Assembly (NCBI GenBank): GCA_963847615.1
Contig: CAWKAN010000039.1
Span: 1-58,846 of the forward strand
Direction: 5' to 3'
DNA from: Palsa-883 sp963847615
GTDB lineage: Bacteria > Pseudomonadota > Alphaproteobacteria > Acetobacterales > Acetobacteraceae
DNA: 58,846 nt
Part shown: positions 7,355-16,446 of the stretch, one piece after another
How positions within the stretch are numbered: position 1 is the stretch's first letter
How the letters are laid out: every line of letters starts with the position of its first letter
Made by a program: the position numbers and the translations under genes
Notes under the pieces: generated by a model
Databases searched by the model: none
What the model was told of the DNA's origin: nothing
What the model saw: the letters and a program-made list of their open reading frames with translations, nothing else

Positions 7355-10181
7355 TCATGCGGCCGGCCGACAGACCAGCCCGGAGTCCACCGCGTCGGCG
7401 CAGCGCGCGCACAGCGTGGGGTGGTTCGCCTGTCGCCCGACCTCCTCCAGCACCCGCCAGCAACGCACGCATTTGCTGCCCGGCGCCGGGGTGATCCCGG
7501 CCAACTCTTCGGCGCGCCCGGCAACCGGCTGCACCAGCGAAACGATGGCGATCTCCGCCCAGTCATCGGCGCCGAGCAGCACCGCCTCGTCCGGCGCCAG
7601 CGGCAGGCGCGCGGCGGCGGCGAGCGAGGCGCCGAGCGTGCCGGCCTTGCGCGCCTCCTCCAGCGGGATGGTGATGCGCCGGCGGATGGCGCGGATGCGT
7701 TCCCACTTCGCCGCCAGCGCGTCGTCGCGCCAGGAAGCCGGCAGGTGCGGGAACAGTTGCAGATGCACGCTGTCGGCCTCGCCGAAGCGGGCGCCCCAGG
7801 CCTCCTCCGCGGTGAAGCACAGCACCGGGGCGAGCCAGGTGGTCAGGCAGCGGTGCAAATGGTCCAGCACGGTGCGCGCGGCGCGCCGGCGCAGGCTGTC
7901 CGGCCGGTCGCAGTAGATCGCGTCCTTGCGCACATCGAAATAGAACGCCGACAGATCGGTGGCGCAGAACGCGTGCAGCTCCGGATACACGCCGGTCCAG
8001 TCGTAGCTTTCCACCGCGGCGCGGACCCGCGCATCCAGCTCGGTCAGCCGGTGCAGCACCCAGCGCTCCAGCTCCGGCATCTCCGCCACGGCCACGCGCT
8101 CGGCCTCGGTGAAGCCGGCCAGGCTGCCCAGCAGCCAGCGCAGCGTGTTGCGCAGCCGGCGGTAAAGCTCGGCCTGCTGCTTGAGGATGTCCGGACCGAT
8201 GCGCAGGTCCTCGCTGGTGTCCGACATCATCACCCAGAGCCGCAGGATGTCGACGCCATACTGCTTCGCCACCTCGTCCGGCGCCACCACATTGCCGAGC
8301 GACTTCGACATCTTGCGGCCCTGCTCGTCGAGCACGAAGCCGTCGGTCAGCACCGCCTTGAACGGCGCGCGCGCCGCGCGTGCCGACCGCTTCCAGCAGC
8401 GAGGACTGGAACCAGCCGCGATGCTGGTCGGAGCCCTCCAGGTACAGATCCGCCGGCCAGGGCAGGTTGCGCCCCTCCAGCACGAAGGCGTGGGTCGATC
8501 CGGATTCGAACCACACATCGACGATGTCGCGGACCTGCTCGTAATCGTCGGGGTTGCGCCCATCGCCGAGGAACCGCGACGGCGGCGAGGCATACCAGGC
8601 ATCCGCGCCCTCGGTGGTGAAAGCCTCGACGATGCGCTGCACCACCGCCGGATCGCGCAACGGTTCGCCGCTGCGCTTCTCCACGAACACCGCGATCGGC
8701 ACGCCCCAGGCGCGCTGGCGGCTGATGCACCAGTCGGGCCTTCCGGCGACCATCGAGCCGATGCGGTTGCGCCCGCGGTCGGGCACGAACACCGTCGCCT
8801 CGATCGCGGCGAGCGCCTTGTCGCGGATGCGCTCGGGTCCGTCCATGCGGATGAACCATTGCGGCGTCGCCCGGAAGATCAGCGGCGCCTTCGACCGCCA
8901 GGAATGCGGGTAGGAATGCACCAGCTTGCCGCGCGCCAGCAGCCCGCCCGCGGCATCGAGCGCGGCGCACACCGGATCGGCCGCCTTGTAGACGTGCACG
9001 CCGGCGAACCCGGGCACCCAGGCGTTGAACGTGCCGTCGTCGCCAACGGTCTCGGGGACCTCCAGCCCGGCCTTGCGGCCGAGCTCGAAATCCTCCTCGC
9101 CGTGGCCCGGCGCGATGTGCACGAAGCCGGTGCCCGCCTCGGTGGTGACGAAATCGCCGAACAGCAGGGGCGTGTCATGGTCGTAGCCGTGCCCGCGCAG
9201 CGGATGGGCGCAGACGATGCCGTCCAGCGCCGCGCCCTTGAACACGTGCACCAGGTGATGCACGGCGATGCCGGTGTCGGTGAGGAACTGCGGCAGCAGC
9301 GCCAGCGCCACCAGCAGCTTCTCGCCGACCCGCGCGCGCGCGCCGTCCGTCACGCCATCGACATGGATCAGCGCGTAGTCGATCTCCGCCCCGGCGGCGA
9401 CGGCGCGGTTGCCTGGCATGGTCCAGGGGGTGGTGGTCCAGATCACCACCGCCGCGCCCAGCAGTTCGCCGGCCAAACCCTTGATCGCGGGCGCCTTGAT
9501 CACCGGAAACCGCACCCAGATCGTCGTGCTGGTGTGGTCGTGGTACTCGATCTCCGCCTCGGCCAGCGCGGTCTTTTCCACCGGCGACCACATCACCGGG
9601 CGCAGCCCGCGATACAGCGCGCCGTTCAACAGGAACTTGCAGATCTCGTGGGCGATCGCGGCTTCCGAGGCCGGGTCCATCGTGGCATAGCGGGCGCGAA
9701 AATCGCCCTCCACGCCGAGGCGGCGGAACTCGCGCGCCTGCACCTCCATCCAGTGCGCGGCATAGGCGCGGCACTCGGCGCGGAAATCCAGCACCGGGAC
9801 CGAGTCCTTGTCCTTCTTCTTGGTGCGGTAGTCTTCCTCGATCTTCCACTCGATCGGCAGGCCGTGGCAGTCCCAGCCAGGGATGTAGTTGGCGTCGTAG
9901 CCGGCCATCTGGCGGGTGCGGTTGACCACGTCCTTGTGGATCTTGTTCAGCGCGGTGCCGATATGGATGTTGCCGTTGGCGTAGGGCGGGCCGTCATGCA
10001 GCATGAACACCGGCCGGCCGGCCGAGGCGGCGCGCAGCCTGCCCCACAGGTCCGTCGCATCCCAGCGGGCCAGGATCTGCGGCTCCTTCTTCGGCAGGTC
10101 GCCGCGCATCGGGAAGCCGGTCTGCGGCAGGAAGACGGTGTCGCGATAGTCGCGCTGCGCGTCGGCGGGAGCGTCATTCAT
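7355..10181 (-). CDS. ileS: Isoleucyl-tRNA synthetase, one frameshift
   Basis: Class I aminoacyl-tRNA synthetase of about 941 residues once a single inserted base is removed. Visible parts are PPYANGNIHIGTALNK (the HIGH box reads HIGT), the CP1 editing domain (VIWTTTPWTMPGN), KMSKSLGN, the anticodon-binding domain, and a C-terminal zinc finger (CVRCW ... LCARC). Reading breaks near 8357-8375, in a run of alternating GC, between SSLLEAVGTR and APFKAVLTDGFVLDEQGRK. An essential gene is unlikely to be dead, so an assembly indel is preferred. Start ATG at 10181. Confidence 0.92.
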
Positions 10182-10326
10182 GGCGGAATCCGTGCGGCAA
10201 AGGCCGCGTCAGGGTGTCAGGGCACGGCAAAGCTCCCGGGGCTCAACGAGCCGCCGGGCCGATAATTCGCGCCTGCCTATACACCGCCGCCATGGCGGCG
10301 ACTATGCCGCGCCGGGGCCATCGGGG

Positions 10327-10628
10327 GAAGCAAAGCAAGGTCGGGGCTCCGCCCCGAACCCCGCCAGGGGGCTTTGCCCCCTGGACCCCCACCAGAGGCA
10401 CAGCCTCTGGACTCCTTGACCGGGAGTGTGGGGTGGGGAAGGGGGCGTGAGGGCCGGGCGATCGGTGCCGCCCCTCGCGAGGGGCGGCACCATCGCCCGG
10501 CCCTCAAGCCCCCTTCCCCACCCCACACTCCCGGTCCGGGGTTCCAAGGGCTCTGCCCTTGGCGGGGTTCCAAGGGGCAGCGCCCCTTGGTGGGGTCTGG
10601 GGCGAAGCCCCAGCCTTGCTTTGCCTCC
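10327..10628. repeat. Mosaic multi-hairpin repeat element, full copy
   Basis: A 300-bp element filling most of the ileS-amidohydrolase gap (10182-10703). The ends are inverted (GCAAAGCAAGG / CCTTGCTTTGC). Inside are short perfect hairpins placed end to end: GGGGCTCCGCCCC, AGGGGGCTTTGCCCCCT, CCAGAGGCACAGCCTCTGG, CCAAGGGCTCTGCCCTTGG, CCAAGGGGCAGCGCCCCTTGG-type, and GGGGCGAAGCCCC. A large central palindrome (about 10447-10503, axis near 10475) joins two halves that are themselves inverted copies. A related 196-bp element lies at 54795-54990. No gene is supported in the gap. Confidence 0.85.
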
Positions 10629-10703
10629 TCCCATCGCCCCGAAGGCTGGGCGATCCCGCCGCCTGGGCTACACTCCGGGCAACCGAGCCCAGGGAGGCCA
10701 CAC

Positions 10704-11513
10704 ATGCGGATCATCGACGCCCAGGTGCACATCTGGTCCAGCGGCACGCCGATCGAGCCGCACCGCCCGGTTTCGGTGTTCACCAAGGACGAGTTGCTGG
10801 CCGAGATGGCGGCGGCCGGGGTTGACGCCGCGGTGATCCACCCGCCGAGCTGGGACCCCAACTCCAACCAGGTCGCCATCGAGGCGGCCCGCCAGCATCC
10901 GGACAAGTTCGCCATCCTCGGGCATTTCCCGCTCGATCGCCCGGAGAGCCGCGCGCTGGTGGACAGCTGGAAGACCCAGCCCGGCATGCTCGGCCTGCGC
11001 TTCGCGCTGGTCCGTCCCGAGCAGCAGAGCTGGCACGAAGACGGCACGATGGACTGGCTGTGGCCGGCGGCGGAGCGGGCCGGGCTGCCGGTGGCGGTGC
11101 TCGCCGGGCGCTTCCTGCCGATCTTCCGCGGCATCGCCGAGCGCCACCCGGGGCTGCAGCTGATCATCGACCATCTCGGCCTGGTGCGGCGGACCAAGGA
11201 CGCGGCGGCCTTCGCCACGCTGCCCGACCTGATCGCGCTGGCCAAGCTGCCCAATGTCGCGATCAAGGCGACCGGCGCGCCGTCGTGTTCCAGCGAGCCG
11301 TATCCTTACCGCAACATCCATGACGGGCTACGGCGGATCTACGACGCCTATGGCCCGCGCCGCTTCTTCTGGGGCACCGACATCACCCGCATGCCATGCA
11401 GTTATCGGCAATGCGTCACGATGTTCACCGAGGAACTGCCCTGGCTGACCGGGCGCGAGCTGGAGCTGGTGATGGGGCAAGGGCTGGCGAACTGGATCGG
11501 CTGGAAGGTTTGA
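10704..11513 (+). CDS. Amidohydrolase family protein (PF04909-type)
   Basis: A 269-residue TIM-barrel metal hydrolase or decarboxylase-type protein. It begins MRIIDAQVHIW (first metal-ligand strand), with VIHPPSWDPNSNQVAIEAAR, FAILGHFPLD, a conserved LQLIIDHLGL (His ligand) and FFWGTDITRMP (late Asp). GGGAGG eight bases upstream sets the start. Relatives act on lactones or aromatic carboxylates. Its position before quiC suggests aromatic/hydroaromatic acid catabolism, but the substrate is not visible. Confidence 0.85.
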   Translation: MRIIDAQVHIWSSGTPIEPHRPVSVFTKDELLAEMAAAGVDAAVIHPPSWDPNSNQVAIEAARQHPDKFAILGHFPLDRPESRALVDSWKTQPGMLGLRFALVRPEQQSWHEDGTMDWLWPAAERAGLPVAVLAGRFLPIFRGIAERHPGLQLIIDHLGLVRRTKDAAAFATLPDLIALAKLPNVAIKATGAPSCSSEPYPYRNIHDGLRRIYDAYGPRRFFWGTDITRMPCSYRQCVTMFTEELPWLTGRELELVMGQGLANWIGWKV

Positions 11514-11560
11514 CGGCGATCCTTTCTTTCCAATCGTCGGGCGGTTCGCCTGCAAGACGA

Positions 11561-11673
11561 TCCACCGCAGAGCGCGCGGAGCACGCCGAGCACATAGAAA
11601 AAATCGGTGGTGGCCACTCCGCATTGTAGATCTGATGATGAACCCCGGCGTGTTCCGCGCGCTCTGCGGTGGA
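11561..11673. repeat. Inverted repeat with 27-bp arms
   Basis: TCCACCGCAGAGCGCGCGG... at 11561-11587 pairs with its complement at 11647-11673 (26 of 27 bases). The loop holds AGAAAAAATCGG. It occupies the gap before quiC (11514-11800) and looks like a mobile palindromic element. Confidence 0.75.
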
Positions 11674-11800
11674 CCTTGCTTGCCGAGGACCCCACGGTCC
11701 CCGATCCTCGGGATCAGGCCCGCGGCAGTGCCCAACATGGAGAGCACGCCCCAATCCGCGCTACACTCCCCCCGCCAGCCGCCCCAGGAGGACCCCGCGC

Positions 11801-13714
11801 ATGCCCGAGCCAGCCGGTTCCGCGACGGCGCATCTGCCCCGCTCGATCGCCACGGTCTCGCTCAGCGGCACCCTGCCGGAGAAACTCGAGGCCGCCGCCA
11901 CCATCGGCTTCGACGCGGTGGAAATCTTCGAGAACGACCTGCTCACCTACGACGGTTCGCCGGCCGACGTGCGCCGCATCGCCGCGGACCTCGGCATCGC
12001 CATCGTGCTGTACCAGCCGTTCCGCGACTTCGAGGCGATGCCCGACCCGCAGCGGGCGCGCAACCTCGACCGCGCCGAGCGCAAGTTCGACGTCATGCAG
12101 GCGCTCGGCACCGACCTGCTGCTGGTGTGCAGCAACACGCTGCCGGCGGCGCTCGACGACGATGCGCGCGCCGCCGCCGACCTGGCGGAGATGGCCGCCC
12201 GCGCCGCCGCCCGCGGCCTGCGCGTCGGCTATGAGGCGCTGGCCTGGGGCCGCCACGTCAACCGCTGGCGGCACGCCTGGAACATCGTGCGGCAGGCGGA
12301 CCATCCCGCGCTCGGACTGATCGTCGACAGCTTCCACACGCTCGCGGTCAACGACGACCCCGCCGGCATCGCCGAGCTGCCCGCCGAAAAACTGTTCTTC
12401 GTGCAGCTTGCCGACGCGCCGCGCCTGGCGATGGATGCGCTGTCCTGGAGCCGGCATTTCCGCAATTTTCCCGGCCAGGGCCAGTTGCCGGTCGATGATT
12501 TCCTGCGCGCGGTGTTTTCCACCGGCTATCGCGGGCCGATTTCGTTGGAGATTTTCAATGATGAATTTCGCGCCGCGCCCGCCCGGCTGACCGCGCGCGA
12601 CGGGCTGCGGTCATTGATCCTGACGGAAGCCGGTGCCGGCGCCCTGACGCTGCCCGCGCCGCCGCGGTTCGACGGGGTGGAATTCCTCGAATTCGCCGTC
12701 GATGCGGAAACCGGCCGCGAACTCGGCGAATTCCTGCGCGCGCTCGGCTTCCGCCATGCCGGGCACCATCGCTCGAAGGACGTGGACCTGTTCCGCCAGG
12801 GCCGCGCCAACCTGATCCTGAACGCCGAGCAGGACAGCGCCGCGGCCGAGCGTTTCCAGATGCACGGCCCCTCGGTCTGCGCCATGGCGCTGCGCGTCGA
12901 TGACACCGCGCGCGCGGTGGCCCGCGCCGCGGCACTGCTCGCCCCCGAGTGGCACGAGCCCGTCGGCCCCGGCGAGCGCCGCATTCCCGCGCTGCGCGCG
13001 CCCGACGGCACGCTGATCTACCTGGTCGGCCCCGACGCGGTCGGGCGCAGCATCTACGACGACGATTTCACGCTGTTCGGCCAGGCCGCGCCGGACAGTG
13101 GACCCACCGGCAGCGGGCACACCAGCGTCGATCACGTCGCGCAGGCGCTGCCGCACGGACGGCTGGACGGGTTCGTGCTGTTCTATCGCGCCATCTTCGG
13201 CTTGCAGGCGGAACAGCTCTGGGAACTGCCCGATCCCTACGGGCTGGTCCAGAGCCGCGCCATGGTCAGCGCGGACGGCAGCATCCGCCTGCCGCTGAAC
13301 ATCTCGGAAAGTCGCGAGACGGCGACCGGGCATTTCGTCACCGCCTATGCCGGCGCGGGGGTGCACCACATCGCCTTCGCCACCGACGACATCGTCGCCG
13401 CGGTGGCGCGCTTCACCGCGCTCGGCGCGCCGATGCTGCCGATCCCGGCGAACTACTACGACGATCTCGCGGCGCGGCACGGGCTGGAGGATGCACGGCT
13501 GGGCGAACTGGCGCGGCTGAACCTGCTGTACGACCGCGACGAGAACGGCGAATTCCTCCACGCGTACACCGATACGTTCCACAGTCGGTTTTTCTTCGAG
13601 ATCGTGGAACGCCGCGGCTACCAGGGCTTCGGCGCGGCGAATGCGGCGGTGCGCATGGCCGCGCAGGCGGCGCGGCGCGACACCGGCCTGGCGACCCGCA
13701 TGGCGCTGCTGTAG
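11801..13714 (+). CDS. quiC: Bifunctional sugar phosphate isomerase/4-hydroxyphenylpyruvate dioxygenase family; 3-dehydroshikimate dehydratase
   Basis: A 637-residue fusion. Residues 1-285 are a xylose-isomerase-like TIM barrel with metal ligands visible in YEALAW, LIVDSFH, VQLADA and SLEIFND. Residues 290-637 resemble HPPD with the Fe-ligand pattern SVDHVAQ, VHHIAFAT and FFFEIVER. This architecture is the QuiC1-type 3-dehydroshikimate dehydratase, which makes protocatechuate. The second domain is usually not required for that reaction. Start set by AGGAGGA at 11787. The product is the same as that of PobA at 38.5-39.7 kb. The stop codon lies inside a very large hairpin. Confidence 0.9.
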   Translation: MPEPAGSATAHLPRSIATVSLSGTLPEKLEAAATIGFDAVEIFENDLLTYDGSPADVRRIAADLGIAIVLYQPFRDFEAMPDPQRARNLDRAERKFDVMQALGTDLLLVCSNTLPAALDDDARAAADLAEMAARAAARGLRVGYEALAWGRHVNRWRHAWNIVRQADHPALGLIVDSFHTLAVNDDPAGIAELPAEKLFFVQLADAPRLAMDALSWSRHFRNFPGQGQLPVDDFLRAVFSTGYRGPISLEIFNDEFRAAPARLTARDGLRSLILTEAGAGALTLPAPPRFDGVEFLEFAVDAETGRELGEFLRALGFRHAGHHRSKDVDLFRQGRANLILNAEQDSAAAERFQMHGPSVCAMALRVDDTARAVARAAALLAPEWHEPVGPGERRIPALRAPDGTLIYLVGPDAVGRSIYDDDFTLFGQAAPDSGPTGSGHTSVDHVAQALPHGRLDGFVLFYRAIFGLQAEQLWELPDPYGLVQSRAMVSADGSIRLPLNISESRETATGHFVTAYAGAGVHHIAFATDDIVAAVARFTALGAPMLPIPANYYDDLAARHGLEDARLGELARLNLLYDRDENGEFLHAYTDTFHSRFFFEIVERRGYQGFGAANAAVRMAAQAARRDTGLATRMALL

Positions 13715-13821
13715 ACACGGATTACCCACACCTCTCCCGCCCTTCGCGGGCTTGGGCCGCGAAGCGGACCAAGCCCGCGAAGGGCGGGAGAGGCGTAGGT
13801 AATCCGTGTCTACAGCAGCGC
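13703..13821. terminator. Very long hairpin between convergent quiC and ccmI
   Basis: Arms of roughly 53 bases pair with only a few mismatches around a loop near 13760. They hold the nested palindrome CCCTTCGCGGGCTTGG. The left arm starts inside the last codons of quiC, so the arm copies the end of that gene in inverted form. It can serve as a two-way terminator, but it is far larger than usual and lacks a T tract. Confidence 0.7.
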
Positions 13822-13841
13822 GCCGCGAACCCCCGTCACCC

Positions 13842-15374
13842 TCAAGGCTTGTCGAGTAGCTGCAACGCCTCGGCGACCGTCTTGTGATCCTCGCTATCCG
13901 CTGGCAGCAGCGGCAGCAGCCGCTGCCAATCGCGCTTGGCGTCCTCCCGCTGGCCGTTCCGCGCCGCGACCACGCCGAGATACCACAGCACCTCGGGCCG
14001 ATCCGGCGACACCGCCTGGACCTGTTTCAGCAGCGCCACCACCTGCGCCGGGATCGCATCGTCCGGCTTGCGGTTGCTCAGCATCGCCCCGACCTCCTGC
14101 AGCGGGATGTCAACGTCGCCGGGCTTCAGCTTGGCCGCATGGTCGTAGGCGTCCGCCGCCTTGGCGGTCTCGCCCAGCACCGCGTAGGCCCGTCCCAGCC
14201 GCAACCAGCCGTCCGGATCGTTCGGCGTGCTGGCCAACTGGGCGGCAAGCTTGTCCACCATGCCGCGGACCATCTTGTCACGTTCCGCTGGCGGCAGGTT
14301 CTCCGCCGCCGCCGTTTGCGCCGCCGCCGGGCCAGACCCGGCGGCGCCAGATTGGGCACTGCCAGACCCGGCGCTGCCAGACCCGGCGCTACCAGACCCG
14401 GCGCTGGCAGACCCGGCGGGACCCGCCCCGGCGGGGGCGGCAGGCAGTCCCTTGGGCAGCGGCGGCGCGGCGATCCCGGCCGCGCTCGCCGCGTCGGCGA
14501 CCTGTTGGCCGATCGCCTCGCGCATCGGCGAGTCCTCCGGCAGGTCGGCGGCCAGCGCCTGCCATCCCGCGATCGCCTGCTTTGATTCGCCCGCCTGCGC
14601 ATCGGCCGCCGCGACGTAGTAACGGGCGACCTCGTTCTTGGCGTCCTGCTGCAGCGCCGCGGCGAAGGCCGCGCGCGCCGGCGGGCCGACGATGCCGCTG
14701 GCCGCCAGCACCAGCATCTCGCCGTAGCCGGCCTGCACGTCCGGGCCGTCCTGGCCCAGCGCCATGGCATGCCGGTAGGCCTCCACGCTGGCCGGCCAGT
14801 GGCCCAGCATCGCCTCGGTGCGGGCGTACAGCAGCCAGCCCTGCGCGTTGTTCGGATCGGTCTTCAGCTTGGCGGCCAGCGCCGTGGCGGCGGCCGCCAT
14901 GTCGACATGCGGCGATGACGCCACCGGCGTGGCTTCCTGCCGCTCGGCGAACGGCAGGTCGGGCACGCCCGGCGCGCCCAGCGCCAGGTAGACCAGGCCT
15001 GCGCCGCCGGCGATGATCAGCGCCGCCGCCAGCGCCAGGGCGCGGCTGCTGCCGACCCGCGCGGTGGGCATCCCCGCTGCCTTGCCTTGGGTCGCCCCGG
15101 ACGCCCTCCGGGGTCCCGCGCCTGCCACCCGCTCCGGCGGCGCGACGGCGGCCAGCAGGCGCCGCTCGATCTCCAGCCGCGCCGCCTGCGCCTCGGCCCC
15201 GCCGATCACCCCGCGCGCGACGTCGCGCTCCAGCTCGTCGAGCTGCGCGCGGTACACCGCGCGATCGAATTGCCGCCGTGCGGCCGGCGCGCGCCAGCCA
15301 TGCAGCAGCGGCAGCAGCAGCAGCAGCACGACCACGACGGTCATGCCGAGCAGAATCAGCATCAGCGGCATCAC
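13842..15374 (-). CDS. ccmI: Cytochrome c maturation protein CcmI
   Basis: A 510-residue inner-membrane and periplasmic apocytochrome c chaperone. Two membrane helices (about 3-24 and 112-132) flank a cytoplasmic Arg-rich loop (RRQFDRAVYRAQLDELERD). Residues from about 155 form TPR repeats (DPNNAQGWLLYARTEAMLG; DPDGWLRLGRAYAVLGET). A low-complexity GSASAGSGSAGSGS linker separates two TPR blocks. It overlaps ccmH by four bases and closes the ccmFGHI run. CcmI brings apocytochromes to CcmFH for haem ligation. Confidence 0.92.
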   Translation of the reverse strand: MMPLMLILLGMTVVVVLLLLLPLLHGWRAPAARRQFDRAVYRAQLDELERDVARGVIGGAEAQAARLEIERRLLAAVAPPERVAGAGPRRASGATQGKAAGMPTARVGSSRALALAAALIIAGGAGLVYLALGAPGVPDLPFAERQEATPVASSPHVDMAAAATALAAKLKTDPNNAQGWLLYARTEAMLGHWPASVEAYRHAMALGQDGPDVQAGYGEMLVLAASGIVGPPARAAFAAALQQDAKNEVARYYVAAADAQAGESKQAIAGWQALAADLPEDSPMREAIGQQVADAASAAGIAAPPLPKGLPAAPAGAGPAGSASAGSGSAGSGSAGSGSAQSGAAGSGPAAAQTAAAENLPPAERDKMVRGMVDKLAAQLASTPNDPDGWLRLGRAYAVLGETAKAADAYDHAAKLKPGDVDIPLQEVGAMLSNRKPDDAIPAQVVALLKQVQAVSPDRPEVLWYLGVVAARNGQREDAKRDWQRLLPLLPADSEDHKTVAEALQLLDKP

Positions 15375-15907
15375 CGCTCGGTCTCCTGCAAGAGGTCATC
15401 GAGCCGTTGGCGCTCGGCCGCGCTCAACGGCGGCACCGCGGCGGGCGCGTCCGGGCGCGGCCGGCGCCGCAGCCAGAGCACGGTGCCCAGCCCGGCCGCC
15501 AGCAGCAGCGCGCCCGGGCCGTACCACAGCACCCAGGTCGCCGGCTCGACCGGCGGGCGCAGCAGCACGAACTGGCCGTAGCGCGCCACGATGTACTGGA
15601 TCGCCTGCGCATTGCTGTCGCCCGCCGCCAGCCGCTGGCGCAGCAGCACGCGCAGGTCGTGCGCCAGGTCGGCGCCCGACTCCTCGATCAATTCGTTCTG
15701 GCAGACCAGGCAGCGCAGCGTGCGCCCGATCGCCTCCGCCCGCGCCTCCAGCGCCGGGTTGGCCAGTTTCTCCTGCGGTTCGACCGCGAACGCCCGCCTC
15801 CCAGGCAGCGTCCCAGGCAGCGACCCGGGCAGCAATCCGGCCAGCAGCAGCCCCGCCAGCAGCGGCGCCAGCAACCGCACGCCCCGCCATGCCATGCCGC
15901 GCCTCAT
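15371..15907 (-). CDS. ccmH: Cytochrome c maturation protein CcmH
   Basis: A 178-residue thioredox protein with an N-terminal signal helix, the active motif LRCLVCQN near residue 65, and a C-terminal membrane helix (WVLWYGPGALLLAAGLGTVL). It reduces apocytochrome CxxCH cysteines before haem attachment. The ATG overlaps the ccmG stop as ATGA, and its own end overlaps ccmI. Confidence 0.93.
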   Translation of the reverse strand: MRRGMAWRGVRLLAPLLAGLLLAGLLPGSLPGTLPGRRAFAVEPQEKLANPALEARAEAIGRTLRCLVCQNELIEESGADLAHDLRVLLRQRLAAGDSNAQAIQYIVARYGQFVLLRPPVEPATWVLWYGPGALLLAAGLGTVLWLRRRPRPDAPAAVPPLSAAERQRLDDLLQETER

Positions 15908-16440
15908 GACGCGTTCAGCTGCTTCAGCAGCGGCAGCAGCTCGTGCAGCAGCGACTGTTCCGTCAGCGGTCCGACAAACCGCTTGCGGATCTCTCCGTTC
16001 TTGTCGATCACATAGGTCTCCGGGACGCCATAGACGCCGAAATTGATGCCGGTGGCACCGTCCGAATCCAGCCCGATCGCGCGATACGGATCGCCCAGCT
16101 CGGCCAGAATGCGCCTGGCGGCCGCCGGCTGGTCCTTGTAGTCGATGCCGTACAGCGCGACGTGCTCCTGGTTGGCCAGGCGCATCAGGATCGGATGCTC
16201 CACCCGGCACGGCGCGCACCACGACGCGAAGAAGTTGACCAGCACCACCCGGCCCTTCAGCGAGCCCAGCGACAGGTTCGCCCCGCCGTTCAGCGCCGCC
16301 AGGTCGAACGCCGGCGCCGGCTTGTCGATCATCGCCGAGGGCAGCGTTTGCGGGTCATAGTTCGGCCGCAGCGCCAGGGCGAACCAGCCGGCGAGCACGA
16401 AGAATGCCAGCAGCGGCAGCAGGTAGAGGGCCTTGCGCAT
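15904..16440 (-). CDS. ccmG: Thiol:disulfide interchange protein CcmG/DsbE
   Basis: A 178-residue membrane-anchored thioredoxin. The N-terminal anchor is at about 5-25, followed by GRVVLVNFFASWCAPCRVEH with the WCAPC active site, and by the cis-Pro region VYGVPETYVID. It keeps the maturation system reduced in the periplasm. It lies six bases after ccmF and overlaps ccmH. Confidence 0.95.
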   Translation of the reverse strand: MRKALYLLPLLAFFVLAGWFALALRPNYDPQTLPSAMIDKPAPAFDLAALNGGANLSLGSLKGRVVLVNFFASWCAPCRVEHPILMRLANQEHVALYGIDYKDQPAAARRILAELGDPYRAIGLDSDGATGINFGVYGVPETYVIDKNGEIRKRFVGPLTEQSLLHELLPLLKQLNAS

Positions 16441-16446
16441 GAAGTG

